Part shown: positions 36,700-45,845 of the stretch, one piece after another | How the letters are laid out: each line of letters starts with the position of its first letter | How positions within the stretch are numbered: the first letter of the stretch is position 1 | NCBI RefSeq assembly: GCF_000745455.1 | Contig: NZ_JQJI01000001.1 | Location: 62,001-126,000 of the forward strand | Reading direction: 5' to 3' | DNA length: 64,000 nt | Origin: Mesoaciditoga lauensis cd-1655R = DSM 25116 | GTDB lineage: Bacteria > Thermotogota > Thermotogae > Mesoaciditogales > Mesoaciditogaceae | Translations under genes and position numbers: made by a program | The notes under the pieces: generated by a model | The model's database searches: none | Told to the model about the DNA's origin: nothing | What the model saw: only the letters and a program-made list of their open reading frames with translations

Positions 36700-37090
36700 A
36701 TACACGCAAAACGCGGTATTAACTGCATCTCCTGAAAAATTGGTGGAAATGCTCTATGAAAAAGCAGTCGAATTAATCAGCAAGGCCATTTCAGACATAA
36801 AAAACGCAGAAGCTAGGAACGCCGCTCTCGTACAAGCTGAAGAGATAATCCTTTATTTGAATGCCATCCTTGATATGGAAAAAGGCGGGGAAATCTCGCA
36901 AAACCTCCGTTCGTTGTACGATTTTATTTACAGGCAACTCGTGGATGGCAATGTAAACGCCGATGTTGAAAAACTTAAAATATCAAAAGAGTTAATAGAA
37001 GAATTGTTGGAAACATGGAAAGAAGTGGAGAAAAAAGCGAAGGTCAGACCAGCCATGACAAGAAGTGGAGGATTTAGTGCTTCAGCTTGA
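36692..37090 (+). CDS. fliS: Flagellar export chaperone FliS
   Basis: 132 residues, all helical, with the FliS start YTQNAVLTASPEKLVEMLYE and RNAALVQAEEIILYLNAILD. FliS binds the C terminus of flagellin and keeps it unpolymerised until export. The flagellin gene is not in the window. A strong terminator follows 20 bases after the stop. Confidence 0.93.
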   Translation: MDEYTQNAVLTASPEKLVEMLYEKAVELISKAISDIKNAEARNAALVQAEEIILYLNAILDMEKGGEISQNLRSLYDFIYRQLVDGNVNADVEKLKISKELIEELLETWKEVEKKAKVRPAMTRSGGFSASA

Positions 37091-37110
37091 ATAAAACAAA
37101 CGTTTGGAGA

Positions 37111-37138
37111 AATACCCGCATATGCGGGTATTTTTTTG
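37111..37138 (+). terminator. Rho-independent terminator after fliS
   Basis: AATACCCGCATATGCGGGTATTTTTTT: a near-perfect stem of about 10 bp with a T tract. Confidence 0.9.
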
Positions 37139-37735
37139 TTTGATGGGAAAAATAATGAGTACTCATATTGTACGCGAACATTACGAAAGGTATTACAGGG
37201 AGAACATATGAGCAACATTTGACAAGGCTTTTTGATTTAAAAACTCGCTTTTCAAGCGATCAAGACAATTTTTTTCGAAGTCCTGTCAGAACGGATTCGC
37301 TCTTCTTTCCATCTTTTTAATTTTTAAACTCTTTAAATTTTCTATTTCACTCTTGACTTTTTAGAATATCCGATTCAAAATATGAGGCACGCTCAGACAC
37401 TCATCCGTGAGTGCTTCGCTTTCTCGGCACGTCCTGTGCCTCTCAACCTCATATTTATGAATTTCCAGATGAAGAGCTCATATGTTCTGACAAGTACTTC
37501 GAGGATAAGATTTAATTTCTTTTTGATTAGCTTCGCGCTTTGCAGTTGCTTTTCACGCGTTTTTGGCCTCATTCTGGTTATTCAGTTATTCACTTTGTTA
37601 TTAACACATTGACGCACAACATGAGTGAGTAAACAATGAATAGTGAACAGCAATAGGTAAGTAATTAACGTGTCTAATACAAAAAATAGGATATTTCATC
37701 ACTTGGGTGGAAAAATTACATGAGGAGGTACATCG
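37139..37735. other. Gap between fliS and the flagellar operon
   Basis: Apart from the diverged module A copy at 37275-37502 no gene was recognised. The rest is AT-rich, and no clear sigma-28 or sigma-A promoter was found before the operon, whose first ATG (37736) is preceded by GAGGAGG. Confidence 0.55.
37275..37502 (+). repeat. Dispersed palindromic repeat, module A, copy 5 (diverged, enlarged)
   Basis: TCGAAG...ACTTCGA frames the copy. Outer arms TGTCAGAAC and GTTCTGACA, inner arms AAATATGAGG and CCTCATATTT, and central CACTC-ATCCGT-GAGTG and GGCAC-GTCCT-GTGCC all pair, although many bases differ from the other copies. The left inner arm carries about 55 extra bases after CCATCTTT. Confidence 0.82.
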
Positions 37736-38379
37736 ATGTCACAGAAAAAGGGCAAGAGGATCTTCATTGTTTTCTTGGTGTTCTTGTTTATAAGCTTTCT
37801 TATTTTACTTGTAGGCTATCTGTATTTTGAGACAGATAGATTGAGCTTGTACGGAATTAAACCCTTTTCTGATGTGAAGAGTTACGTCGCTTCTTTGGCA
37901 AAAAAATTCCAGTACTTAATACCAAAGTCAAGTATGAGCCATTGAAAGTCATACCTTACCAAAAACTTTTGGATGAAAGATTAGAGTCATTTCAAAAAGT
38001 GCTTGATTCTCAAGCCGCCTCTCTAACTGCTGAGAGAAAAAAGCTTCAAGCCATGGAAGCCAAACTTGAAAGGCTGAAGACTACCCTTGAAGCTTCTCAG
38101 ACAAAATTAGAAGCGGAGATGAAAAAATTCAACGAAAAGTTAAAAATCGAACAAAGTTATGAATACAGATTGGAAACTCTAAATCAATGGATAACGAACA
38201 GCGATCCTGTTAAGATGGGGCAAATAATTGCCAATTCCAAGATACCACTTGAGGTTTTGGTCGACGCTTTAATGCGTTTGCCACCGAAAACGGTTGGCAC
38301 ACTTTTGCAGTCTATAGCCCAAACTAATCCGAGTTTGGCAGCATCGATCATATATTCGTTGGCGGAGGGGAAAAAATGA
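37736..38379 (+). CDS. MotE/FlbB-like flagellar protein, split by a -1 frameshift
   Basis: Read as one gene with a -1 shift at 37900-37906, this gives about 214 residues. An N-terminal membrane anchor (IFIVFLVFLFISFLILLVG) is followed by a coiled coil (about 80-140) and a C-terminal MgtE-N-like domain (MGQIIANSKIPLEVLVDALM), the layout of MotE/FlbB stator-support proteins. Frame 1 ends 37 bases after the run with KSSMSH; frame 2 reads IPVLNTKVKYEPLKVIPYQK, which continues smoothly into the coiled coil. Alternatively, translation could restart at the TTG at 37942, which overlaps the first stop. It leads the flagellar operon before fliK. Confidence 0.78.
37900..37906 (+). other. A AAA AAA slippery heptamer at the frame change
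   Basis: Seven A residues placed as gcA AAA AAA in frame 1, the phase needed for a -1 slip. The shifted frame is open from 37873 onward and the unshifted frame ends at 37943-37945. No strong Shine-Dalgarno or stem-loop stimulator was found around it, so slippage or a true frameshift are both possible. Confidence 0.6.
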
Positions 38380-40043
38380 AAAGTTTGGCCGTAACGGCGC
38401 TTCAACCTGTCAAGGGCGAAAAAATTGATGCAATTAAGGAAGATAAAAAAACAAAAGGCACGTTTTCTCTTTTAATAAAAGATAAAAAAGCTGATAAAAG
38501 TGAAAAAAAGAAAGATAAAAAGGACGATGTTGATACTTTAAAAGAAAAAAAGAAAAATTCTAAGGTGTCTGAAGAGAACGTTGGAGCAAATTTAACCCTT
38601 GCAAGTGTTGACGTTAACAAAAAAAAGAGAGCAGAAAAAGAAAGCTCCAACGTTGTCGCCTTGTTGAATAAGGGAAACGGTAAAGAAGGTAACAAGGCTG
38701 ACGATGCAAAGAAAGGCAAGAACATCAAGGACATTAAGGGCACATTAAAAGAAGAACTAGAAGCAGAAGAAAACGATAAGAAGCGTAAACTTGAAAATAA
38801 AAATTATGGAGATTTAAAAGAGATTGGACATGTTTCTCTAAAAGAAAAAAATAGTGAGGTTACGTCAAAGGAACGCTCGAATGCAAAGGCGGTTAAGAAG
38901 GAAGAAAGTCGCCTTACTAAGGCGGAAAGCCATTCAAATGCTCTCAATTCCATTAACGAAAAAAAACTAGAAATCAAAGAGAAAGACGAAAAAAATTCGA
39001 AGTCCAACCAGAATTTTGACAAAGCTAGAACGGAAAAACCTTTTACTGAGGAGAGAAGCGTTTTTAACCAATCAGAAATTGCACAACAGGTAAAGAAATA
39101 CGGTACGAGAGATAGAAAGAAAGATGAAAACGATAAATCTTCGATGAACGCTAAATCTGTTAGAGAGCAGAAATTCAAAGAGCCTTTAGATGAGATAAAA
39201 ACAGAAACGAAAAAAACGGTCTCTACGCAAGCACGGCAAAGAAAAGACGCGAAGAATGTGAATGAATGGAAAAATCTAAAACATTTGTCGTTCAAAGTAA
39301 GCGCAAAAGAAGAAGTTAGCGATGTAAAGCAAAGCAACATTTCAAGTGCCGTAAAGGCACATTTTGACGAAACTTCAATTAAAAACATGAATACAAGCGA
39401 TAGTGGAAAATTTCAGCAATTTCAAGATGATTTGCGTAAAAACGAATTCGAAGACGTCTTTGTGAAATTCACGAGAGAATCTAAAGTTGAAAGTAAAGAT
39501 GGTAAAGAATTCAAAAGAATGATCTTTCAAAAAGTGATATTTATTTCGAAAGATAAAAATTTAGAAGATTACGTGTCTTTACCTCAGTTGAATAGGGGAG
39601 GTGCTAAGGAGGCAGTTGTTGTCAAACAAGAACATCTTTATGATGGCAAAAGTGCGGAACATATTTCAAAACAAATAGTTACCGCCATCTCAAAAGCCCT
39701 TGAAAATCAGAAACCACCACTCAAGGTGGAAATTAAGCTGGATCCACCAAGCCTAGGAAAGATCACAATAGAGATAACCGAAAAAGCGGGAAAAACGTCA
39801 CTCTTTATGAACGTTGAAAATGCCAAAACACGTGAACTTATGAAAATGCTCATTCCTGTTATGACCAATCAGCTTTCTAACTTGAATTTCAACGTTGTGG
39901 ATGTTCAGTTAAACGGTCAACAGTGGCTTGATGATGGCTCGTCAAATCATCAGCGTAAACAAGAACAACGTGAACAAAAAAGAGAAAACGATGAAAATGA
40001 TTTTACAAAGGAATTCAAAGAGTTTCGAAAAGAGGAGGTGTAA
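38376..40043 (+). CDS. fliK: Flagellar hook-length control protein FliK
   Basis: 555 residues. The N-terminal 390 residues are extremely Lys/Glu/Ser-rich and look disordered, as expected of the molecular ruler part. The C-terminal Flg_hook domain is clear: PPLKVEIKLDPPSLGKITIE, then SLFMNVENAKTRELMKMLIP and LSNLNFNVVDVQL. It senses hook length and switches export specificity. GGCGGAGGGG precedes the ATG, which overlaps the preceding stop. Confidence 0.92.
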   Translation: MKSLAVTALQPVKGEKIDAIKEDKKTKGTFSLLIKDKKADKSEKKKDKKDDVDTLKEKKKNSKVSEENVGANLTLASVDVNKKKRAEKESSNVVALLNKGNGKEGNKADDAKKGKNIKDIKGTLKEELEAEENDKKRKLENKNYGDLKEIGHVSLKEKNSEVTSKERSNAKAVKKEESRLTKAESHSNALNSINEKKLEIKEKDEKNSKSNQNFDKARTEKPFTEERSVFNQSEIAQQVKKYGTRDRKKDENDKSSMNAKSVREQKFKEPLDEIKTETKKTVSTQARQRKDAKNVNEWKNLKHLSFKVSAKEEVSDVKQSNISSAVKAHFDETSIKNMNTSDSGKFQQFQDDLRKNEFEDVFVKFTRESKVESKDGKEFKRMIFQKVIFISKDKNLEDYVSLPQLNRGGAKEAVVVKQEHLYDGKSAEHISKQIVTAISKALENQKPPLKVEIKLDPPSLGKITIEITEKAGKTSLFMNVENAKTRELMKMLIPVMTNQLSNLNFNVVDVQLNGQQWLDDGSSNHQRKQEQREQKRENDENDFTKEFKEFRKEEV

Positions 40044-40045
40044 AG

Positions 40046-40696
40046 GTGTTTGGAGGAGTTAACAACATAAATCCCACCCTTAACGTTGGAACCTTTAAAA
40101 ATTCCAAACAGCTCGGAAAAGATACGTTTTTAAGATTGCTTGTTACCCAGATGAAAAACCAAGATCCACTTAACCCGATGGACAATACGCAATTTGTTTC
40201 TCAGATGGCACAATTCAGTGCCCTAGAGCAAACGACAAATTTGGCGAATTCCTTTGATAAATTCGAAAATGGTTTTTCTTCTTCCATGCAACTTCAAGCG
40301 GCTTCACTGATAGGCAAAAAAGCGTCCGCTAATTCAAATGATGTCGATGTAATTGGGGGGAAAAGTGGAACGATAAGCTTTTCTCTTCCAAAAGAAAGCA
40401 TCGTTTACGTGAAAATACGAGACGCTAACGGAAAAGTCGTGGATGCGGAAAAACTTGGTTGGTTGGAACCAGGTAGTCATGCTTACGAGTGGTCTGCCAC
40501 AAACAGCGATGGTGTAAAAGTGCCAGATGGAACATACACCTTTCAGGTTGACGCCATAGAAAAGGATGGTACACATATTCAAGTAAGCGGTACGAAAAGC
40601 GGTACTATAAGCTCAGTGAAGTTTGAAGATGGACAAATATACGTCACGATAAATGGTGTTGACTACCTTTTATCACAAATAACACAGCTTTCCTAA
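40046..40696 (+). CDS. flgD: Flagellar hook capping protein FlgD
   Basis: 216 residues. The N terminus KDTFLRLLVTQMKNQDPLNP and TQFVSQMAQFSALEQTTNL are the FlgD signature, followed by a FLG/Ig-like and Tudor-like domain (residues about 80-205). It caps the growing hook. Starts with GTG two bases after the fliK stop and is followed by flgE, the standard order. Confidence 0.95.
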   Translation: MFGGVNNINPTLNVGTFKNSKQLGKDTFLRLLVTQMKNQDPLNPMDNTQFVSQMAQFSALEQTTNLANSFDKFENGFSSSMQLQAASLIGKKASANSNDVDVIGGKSGTISFSLPKESIVYVKIRDANGKVVDAEKLGWLEPGSHAYEWSATNSDGVKVPDGTYTFQVDAIEKDGTHIQVSGTKSGTISSVKFEDGQIYVTINGVDYLLSQITQLS

Positions 40697-40709
40697 GGAG
40701 TGATCGCGT

Positions 40710-42449
40710 ATGATGAGATCTTTGTACAGCGGAATAACTGGTTTGCAAGCTTCTCAAACCAACATGGACGTCATAGGAAACAACATCGCCAACGTAAATA
40801 CGGTGGGATATAAAGCTTCGCGTATCACATTTGAAACCGCACTTTTGCAAGCTCTACGTGCAGCTCAAGCTCCCCAAAACAACGTTGGTGGGATAAACCC
40901 AATGGAAGTCGGACTGGGAACTCAAATAGCTTCTATCGATCAAATAATGTCCCAGGGAAGTTTTCAAAATACCGGTAAAAAAACCGATTTAGCAATACAA
41001 GGCGATGGCTTTTTCATTGTTAACGGAGGAAATGGTAATTTCTACACCAGAGCCGGAAATTTCGCTTTGGATGAAAACGGAACGCTCGTTCAAGCGGGCA
41101 CAGGATACAAGATAATGGGCTGGAAGGCTTCTGTCGATTCCGAAGGACACCGCCACGTTGATACAAACAGTCCCATAGGGGAAATAAAAATATCCGCAAA
41201 CGAAACCATGACCGCCAAAGCAACGCAAAACATCACAACGGGTGGAAACCTGGATTCAACGACGGGAATATCTCCAGTCACGATAACCGTAACCGATGCC
41301 AACGGAAAGAGTTATAGCGTTCAATTTACGTTCAATCTGGATAAAACCAACTTTGATCCCTTTTCCAACACGAAAACTTACGATTGGACCGCCAAAATAG
41401 TCAAGGCCCCTTCTGGAGACACCATTGATCCAAACGGTGCTGTAACTGGAACAATAACTTTAGACCAATACGGCAACGTGGTATCTAGTGGAGGAGGTTC
41501 TCCTTCAGACATTTACGTTGAAACAAATGGTTCAACAGGTGTGGCATTGGCGACGACGGAGTCATCTTCAACAATAACGGGCACAGCTATCACTTTACCA
41601 ACTTCTGGGCCAGTTTCATTTTCAGAGGCAGACAACACTGCTAACGCCGTAACGGCAGATTACGCAAATCCGACTTACACCACCTCTACTCAGATTTACG
41701 ACTCGTTGGGAAAGGCTTACACTTTGTACATAGACTTCACAAACCTTGGAACGGTCAGTGGTTCTACACAAACAACGGCGTGGGCTTGGGATGCGCGTTT
41801 GGCAGATGGAACACCGGTTAATTTGATCAATTCCAATGGAGAAACGATTACACCTAGCGGTACCACAACTGGTGTTTTGGAATTCAATTCATCAGGAAAA
41901 CTTTTGGGGAATTTCGTTCTCAACAACGGTTCCATTCAACAAGATCCGAATAGCGTTCCAACGGGGATAAAGTTCACAACTTCTGATGGAGCAGGTGATG
42001 TTACCGCTCAAATAGATTTCACACGTTTAACTGACTTGGCTGGAAGTGCCAGTGCTGCTATAGTAGGTCAAGATGGAAATGCGGAGGGAACGTTACAATC
42101 CTTTGCGGTGAATGAATCCGGGGATATAATAGGTACGTTTTCAAACGGTCTTACCGATGTGATGGGAAAGCTAGCCCTTGCCAATTTCAACAATCCGGCA
42201 GGTTTGAAGGCAATAGGAAATTCTCTTTACGCGCAATCCGCTAACAGTGGTGTTCCACAGGTAGGCACACCAGGAACCGGTGGAAGGGGGAGCTTGATAC
42301 CGGGAACATTGGAAATGTCAAACGTGGATTTGGCCCAAGAATTCACCAATATGATCGTGGCGGAAAGAAGTTTCCAGGCTAATGCCCGTGTCATAACGAC
42401 GTCCGATTCCATAATAGCCCAGTTGGTGAATTTGAAGCAAACTCCATAA
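40710..42449 (+). CDS. flgE: Flagellar hook protein FlgE
   Basis: 579 residues. The N-terminal rod/hook motif MRSLYSGITGLQASQTNMDV plus GNNIANVNTVGYKASR and the C-terminal ANARVITTSDSIIAQLVNLK coiled-coil half are the FlgE/F/G hallmarks. The central domains are large and Thr/Ser/Gly-rich, which makes it FlgE rather than a rod protein. Assembled outside the cell as the hook. Confidence 0.93.
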   Translation: MMRSLYSGITGLQASQTNMDVIGNNIANVNTVGYKASRITFETALLQALRAAQAPQNNVGGINPMEVGLGTQIASIDQIMSQGSFQNTGKKTDLAIQGDGFFIVNGGNGNFYTRAGNFALDENGTLVQAGTGYKIMGWKASVDSEGHRHVDTNSPIGEIKISANETMTAKATQNITTGGNLDSTTGISPVTITVTDANGKSYSVQFTFNLDKTNFDPFSNTKTYDWTAKIVKAPSGDTIDPNGAVTGTITLDQYGNVVSSGGGSPSDIYVETNGSTGVALATTESSSTITGTAITLPTSGPVSFSEADNTANAVTADYANPTYTTSTQIYDSLGKAYTLYIDFTNLGTVSGSTQTTAWAWDARLADGTPVNLINSNGETITPSGTTTGVLEFNSSGKLLGNFVLNNGSIQQDPNSVPTGIKFTTSDGAGDVTAQIDFTRLTDLAGSASAAIVGQDGNAEGTLQSFAVNESGDIIGTFSNGLTDVMGKLALANFNNPAGLKAIGNSLYAQSANSGVPQVGTPGTGGRGSLIPGTLEMSNVDLAQEFTNMIVAERSFQANARVITTSDSIIAQLVNLKQTP

Positions 42450-42465
42450 TGAGTGGGGAACGAAC

Positions 42466-42681
42466 ATGATAAAATTAACCAATTTAAACGGCGAAGAGTT
42501 CGTTTTGAATTGTGATTTCATAGAGACGATAGAATCCAAGCCGGATACGGTCATAAAACTTTTCAACGACAAAAAGTACATAGTCAAAGAATCAATTGAT
42601 GAAGTGATCGCAAGAGTGGTAGAATATAAAAAGAGGATCTTTTCTTCCGTTCCCAAAATTCCTTACGAAGAGGGTGAGTGA
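42466..42681 (+). CDS. flbD: FlbD-family flagellar protein
   Basis: 71 residues matching the small FlbD family found in flagellar operons between flgE and motA (IKLTNLNGEEFVLNCDFIET, then TVIKLFNDKKYIVKESIDEV). Its exact role is unknown in Thermotogota. The stop overlaps the GTG start of motA. Confidence 0.88.
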   Translation: MIKLTNLNGEEFVLNCDFIETIESKPDTVIKLFNDKKYIVKESIDEVIARVVEYKKRIFSSVPKIPYEEGE

Positions 42682-43484
42682 ATTTGGATCTGGCAACGCT
42701 TATGGGTTTAGGGCTGGCAGCAGGTATGATTGCCATGGGATTAGGCAGTAATTTGGGCCTTTACATAAACATACCTTCCATCATGATAGTTCTAGGAGGT
42801 ACGTTGGGGTCGATATTGGCCGCCTATCCTATGGACAAAGGCATGAAGCTCATGAACATCATGCTTTCTACCATGTTCTACAAAGCGCATAACATGTCCG
42901 CAACCATAAGGGAGCTTGTTACATTTTCAGAAAAAGCAAGAAGGGAAGGATTACTCTCTTTAGAGCAGGAATTAGAGGGAGTGAACGATAAATTCATGAA
43001 GAAAGGCCTTCAGCTTGTCGTTGATGGGATAGATTCTGAATTGCTCCAAACGATGCTAGAGACCGATATGGAATTAGCTGAAGAGGAATCCGACATTGAA
43101 AGAGGTATGATGGATACGGGAACGGCACTGGCTCCTGCGTTTGGTATGATAGGAACACTTGTTGGTTTGATACAGATGTTGAGCCAATTGAACGATCCTT
43201 CCACGCTTGGGCCCGCCATGGCAGTTGCCCTTATAACAACATTCTACGGTGCTGTTTTGGCATATGTGCTTTTCATGCCCATGTCACAAAAATTAGCAAT
43301 TCGCTCAAAAGTGGAGATGCGATATAGAAGGATGATATTAGAAGGAATTCTCTCCATTCAAGCCGGAGATAACCCAAGGGTGCTTGAAGAGAAATTGAAA
43401 AGTTTCCTTACCGAAAAAGAATTGACGGCTTACAATGCAGCAGTCCAACCTGCTGCAGAAGAAGGTGCAGCAGGTGGCGCGTAA
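42678..43484 (+). CDS. motA: Flagellar motor stator protein MotA
   Basis: 268 residues with four membrane segments. Conserved parts are the first loop (INIPSIMIVLGGTLGSILAA), the cytoplasmic charged loop (FSEKARREGLLSLEQELEG) and PAFGMIGTLVGLIQML with the functional Pro. With MotB it forms the ion-conducting stator. Starts with GTG; its end overlaps motB by 11 bases. Confidence 0.94.
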   Translation: MNLDLATLMGLGLAAGMIAMGLGSNLGLYINIPSIMIVLGGTLGSILAAYPMDKGMKLMNIMLSTMFYKAHNMSATIRELVTFSEKARREGLLSLEQELEGVNDKFMKKGLQLVVDGIDSELLQTMLETDMELAEEESDIERGMMDTGTALAPAFGMIGTLVGLIQMLSQLNDPSTLGPAMAVALITTFYGAVLAYVLFMPMSQKLAIRSKVEMRYRRMILEGILSIQAGDNPRVLEEKLKSFLTEKELTAYNAAVQPAAEEGAAGGA

Positions 43485-44355
43485 GCAACAAAAATGCCCT
43501 GAATGCAAGGCAGGCAGTCCAGCTTGGATGTCCACGTTCAGTGACATGAATAGTTTGCTTATGACCTTTTTCATAGCATTGGTTGCCATGTCAACGTTGA
43601 GTCCGGGGAAATTTCAACAGGTCTCAGTGGGCATTCAAACGGCATTCAACACCACTCCGCCAGGTGTTTTGACTGGAGGGAGGAGTTTAAGCGAAGAACC
43701 GTTGGTAACTTCTAATGCAGGAATAAGGGAAGAAGTTCTACATATAAGTGCAAATCCAAAGTTCAAAGGAAAGATAACGATAAAAGAGACGAACCAGGGT
43801 TTGCTGGTTGAGCTGCATAACATGGCGTTTTTTAAAGAAGGATCGGCTGAGTTAACTTCTCAGGCTAAAGAGTTGCTTTCAGCGGTTGGAAAAAGTATAA
43901 TAGAACATTCAACAAATCCTTTGTGGGTTTACGGATACACCACTGATATACCTTTACCAAAGGATTCTATATATCCATCTAAATGGCATTTGAGTGCCGC
44001 TCGAGCGGCGTCTGTGATTTGGTTTTTTCTTCATGAATTGAAGAATGTAAGATCAAATGAAGAAGTTGTGAAGATCATGAACGGGCAATTCGATCCGAAT
44101 TATTGGTATGATCCATCACGTTTTGTGGCCATCGGTGTGGGAGAAGAACCGATGTTGGAAAAGCTGAAAAGCGAAACGTTTTCCATAGAACAAAAACTAC
44201 AAGCTTTAAGGCAAGAGTACGCCTCAGGACAGATAAGTTATGAGCAGCTGTCCGAAGAAGCTTCTACGTTGAATCATCAAAAAAACTCCATCGTAGAGAA
44301 CGTGCGGAACTCGTATAGAAGAGTCGATATCTTGGTAAAAAAACAGGGGGAATGA
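43474..44355 (+). CDS. motB: Flagellar motor stator protein MotB
   Basis: About 293 residues from a GTG at 43474 (the frame is open 13 codons further, into motA). The single membrane helix contains the ion-binding Asp in TFSDMNSLLMTFFIALVAMS. The C-terminal OmpA/MotB domain binds peptidoglycan (WVYGYTTDIPLPKDS, then WHLSAARAASVIWFF). A Cys-x-x-Cys pair (CPECKAGSP) precedes the helix, which is not usual for MotB. H+ or Na+ coupling cannot be read safely from this. Confidence 0.92.
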   Translation: MARKQQKCPECKAGSPAWMSTFSDMNSLLMTFFIALVAMSTLSPGKFQQVSVGIQTAFNTTPPGVLTGGRSLSEEPLVTSNAGIREEVLHISANPKFKGKITIKETNQGLLVELHNMAFFKEGSAELTSQAKELLSAVGKSIIEHSTNPLWVYGYTTDIPLPKDSIYPSKWHLSAARAASVIWFFLHELKNVRSNEEVVKIMNGQFDPNYWYDPSRFVAIGVGEEPMLEKLKSETFSIEQKLQALRQEYASGQISYEQLSEEASTLNHQKNSIVENVRNSYRRVDILVKKQGE

Positions 44356-44356
44356 A

Positions 44357-44842
44357 ATGGCAGACAAGGAAAAGAAGAAAAAAGGCGGTTTGATGTCTTT
44401 GCTTATAACCGTGACTTTAGCGGTTATAATATCGATGGGAGGAACTTATTTTTTGATAAAATCCATGAATAAGCCTGCCAAATCGCAAAAAGTCACAAAT
44501 CAAGTGATTCGAACGATGGCTGTTCTTATTCGAAGCGGATCAAATGCCACCTTTCCTTTAAGAGGCGGCAATCAGGTGTTGGTGGTTGACAGCTTGTCTT
44601 TCTTGGTGGGAAGCAAGGAATGTAGCCAAGCTATAGGAGTGGATACGCCCCAGATTATGGATGGGCTTCAAACGCTCATATTAAGTAAAAGCCCAAGTGA
44701 AATATTAAATCCAGATGGGCTCCAAACTCTAAAGCAACAGATAGTTGACCTGGTAGACCAGATAACTGGTTTTACAGGTAGCAAAGCCCCACTTGGAGTT
44801 TTGCAAGTCTATCTTTACATAAAAGCCGTTGCTCCGGTATAA
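44357..44842 (+). CDS. fliL: Flagellar basal body-associated protein FliL
   Basis: 161 residues with a Lys-rich start (KEKKKKGG), one membrane helix (LLITVTLAVIISMGGTYFLI) and a periplasmic FliL domain. FliL surrounds and supports the stator. Two bases after motB and 13 before fliM. Confidence 0.9.
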   Translation: MADKEKKKKGGLMSLLITVTLAVIISMGGTYFLIKSMNKPAKSQKVTNQVIRTMAVLIRSGSNATFPLRGGNQVLVVDSLSFLVGSKECSQAIGVDTPQIMDGLQTLILSKSPSEILNPDGLQTLKQQIVDLVDQITGFTGSKAPLGVLQVYLYIKAVAPV

Positions 44843-44855
44843 GGAGGTATGAGGC

Positions 44856-45845
44856 TTGCCAGAGGTACTGGATCAAAGTGAAATAGATTCTCTTCTTCAA
44901 GCCCTTGAAACAGGGGAGCTTTCTGCTGAGGATGTGAAGAGCGAAGAAGAAGAGAAGAAGATAAAAGTTTACGATTTCGCAAGGCCGAGCAAATTTTCTA
45001 AAGAGCAGTTGAGAACTCTTGAAATGATACATGAAAATTTTGCCAGAGGAGCTTCTAATTATCTTTCCGCAAGAATGCGAACTTTTGTTGAAATCACGAA
45101 TGCCTCAATAGATCAAATAACATATGAAGAATTTATGCGCTCCGTGACTCCCCCAACATTTTTAGGAGTTTTCACAGCGCCTGAGCTTCACGGAAATGCT
45201 TTGGTAGAGATAAATCTTAAGATAGTGTTTGCGATGATAGATCGACTTTTAGGCGGAATTGGAGGAATTTACCAAAAATTTAGGGCTTTAACGGATATAG
45301 AGTCTGCACTTGTCAGAAGCGAATTGATAAGAATACTCTCAACGTTAAAGGAAGCGTGGAATGATATTCACCCTTTTACTCCTGAATTGGTAACTATTGA
45401 GAACAATCCTCAGTTCGTTCAAATAATCCCCCCCAACGAAATGGTAGTTATGGTAACGCTAGATGTGAAATTGGGGGAAGCAGAAGGATTTATGAATTTA
45501 TGTTGGCCTTCTTCCGTGCTTGAATCGTTTGCTTCCAAACTCTATGCAGAGTCTTATTTTAAAGAAGGAATACAAGGAGTAACCGAGGAGGAAGAAAAAA
45601 GGCTGAGAGAACTCATAGAGGATTCCGTTCTGGAGTTATCTGTTGAAATTGGAGGCGCCAGGCTAAGATTGCAAGAATTGTTGGATTTAAACGAGGGAGA
45701 TGTGATAATGTTAGATAAACATATGGATGATCTGATAGATCTCTACGTTAACGGCAAAAAGAAATTCAAATGTGTGCCGGGAAAGCATAAAAACTTCAAA
45801 GCAGTTAAAATTGTGAAACCTGCGGAGGAGATAGAAAATGGATAA
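44856..45845 (+). CDS. fliM: Flagellar motor switch protein FliM
   Basis: 329 residues. N-terminal CheY-binding motif VLDQSEIDSLLQAL, middle FliM domain with LGGIGGIYQKFRALTDIE and SVTPPTFLGVF, and a C-terminal SpoA domain (GGARLRLQELLDLNEGDVIM). It is the CheY-P receptor in the switch complex. Starts with TTG preceded by AAGGAGGTATG. The end overlaps fliY by eight bases. Confidence 0.95.
   Translation: MPEVLDQSEIDSLLQALETGELSAEDVKSEEEEKKIKVYDFARPSKFSKEQLRTLEMIHENFARGASNYLSARMRTFVEITNASIDQITYEEFMRSVTPPTFLGVFTAPELHGNALVEINLKIVFAMIDRLLGGIGGIYQKFRALTDIESALVRSELIRILSTLKEAWNDIHPFTPELVTIENNPQFVQIIPPNEMVVMVTLDVKLGEAEGFMNLCWPSSVLESFASKLYAESYFKEGIQGVTEEEEKRLRELIEDSVLELSVEIGGARLRLQELLDLNEGDVIMLDKHMDDLIDLYVNGKKKFKCVPGKHKNFKAVKIVKPAEEIENG

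Noticed and set aside
38402-39388. Long antisense open frames opposite fliK
   Set aside because: They arise from the Lys- and Glu-rich codon use of the FliK N-terminal region and contain no ribosome sites or family motifs.
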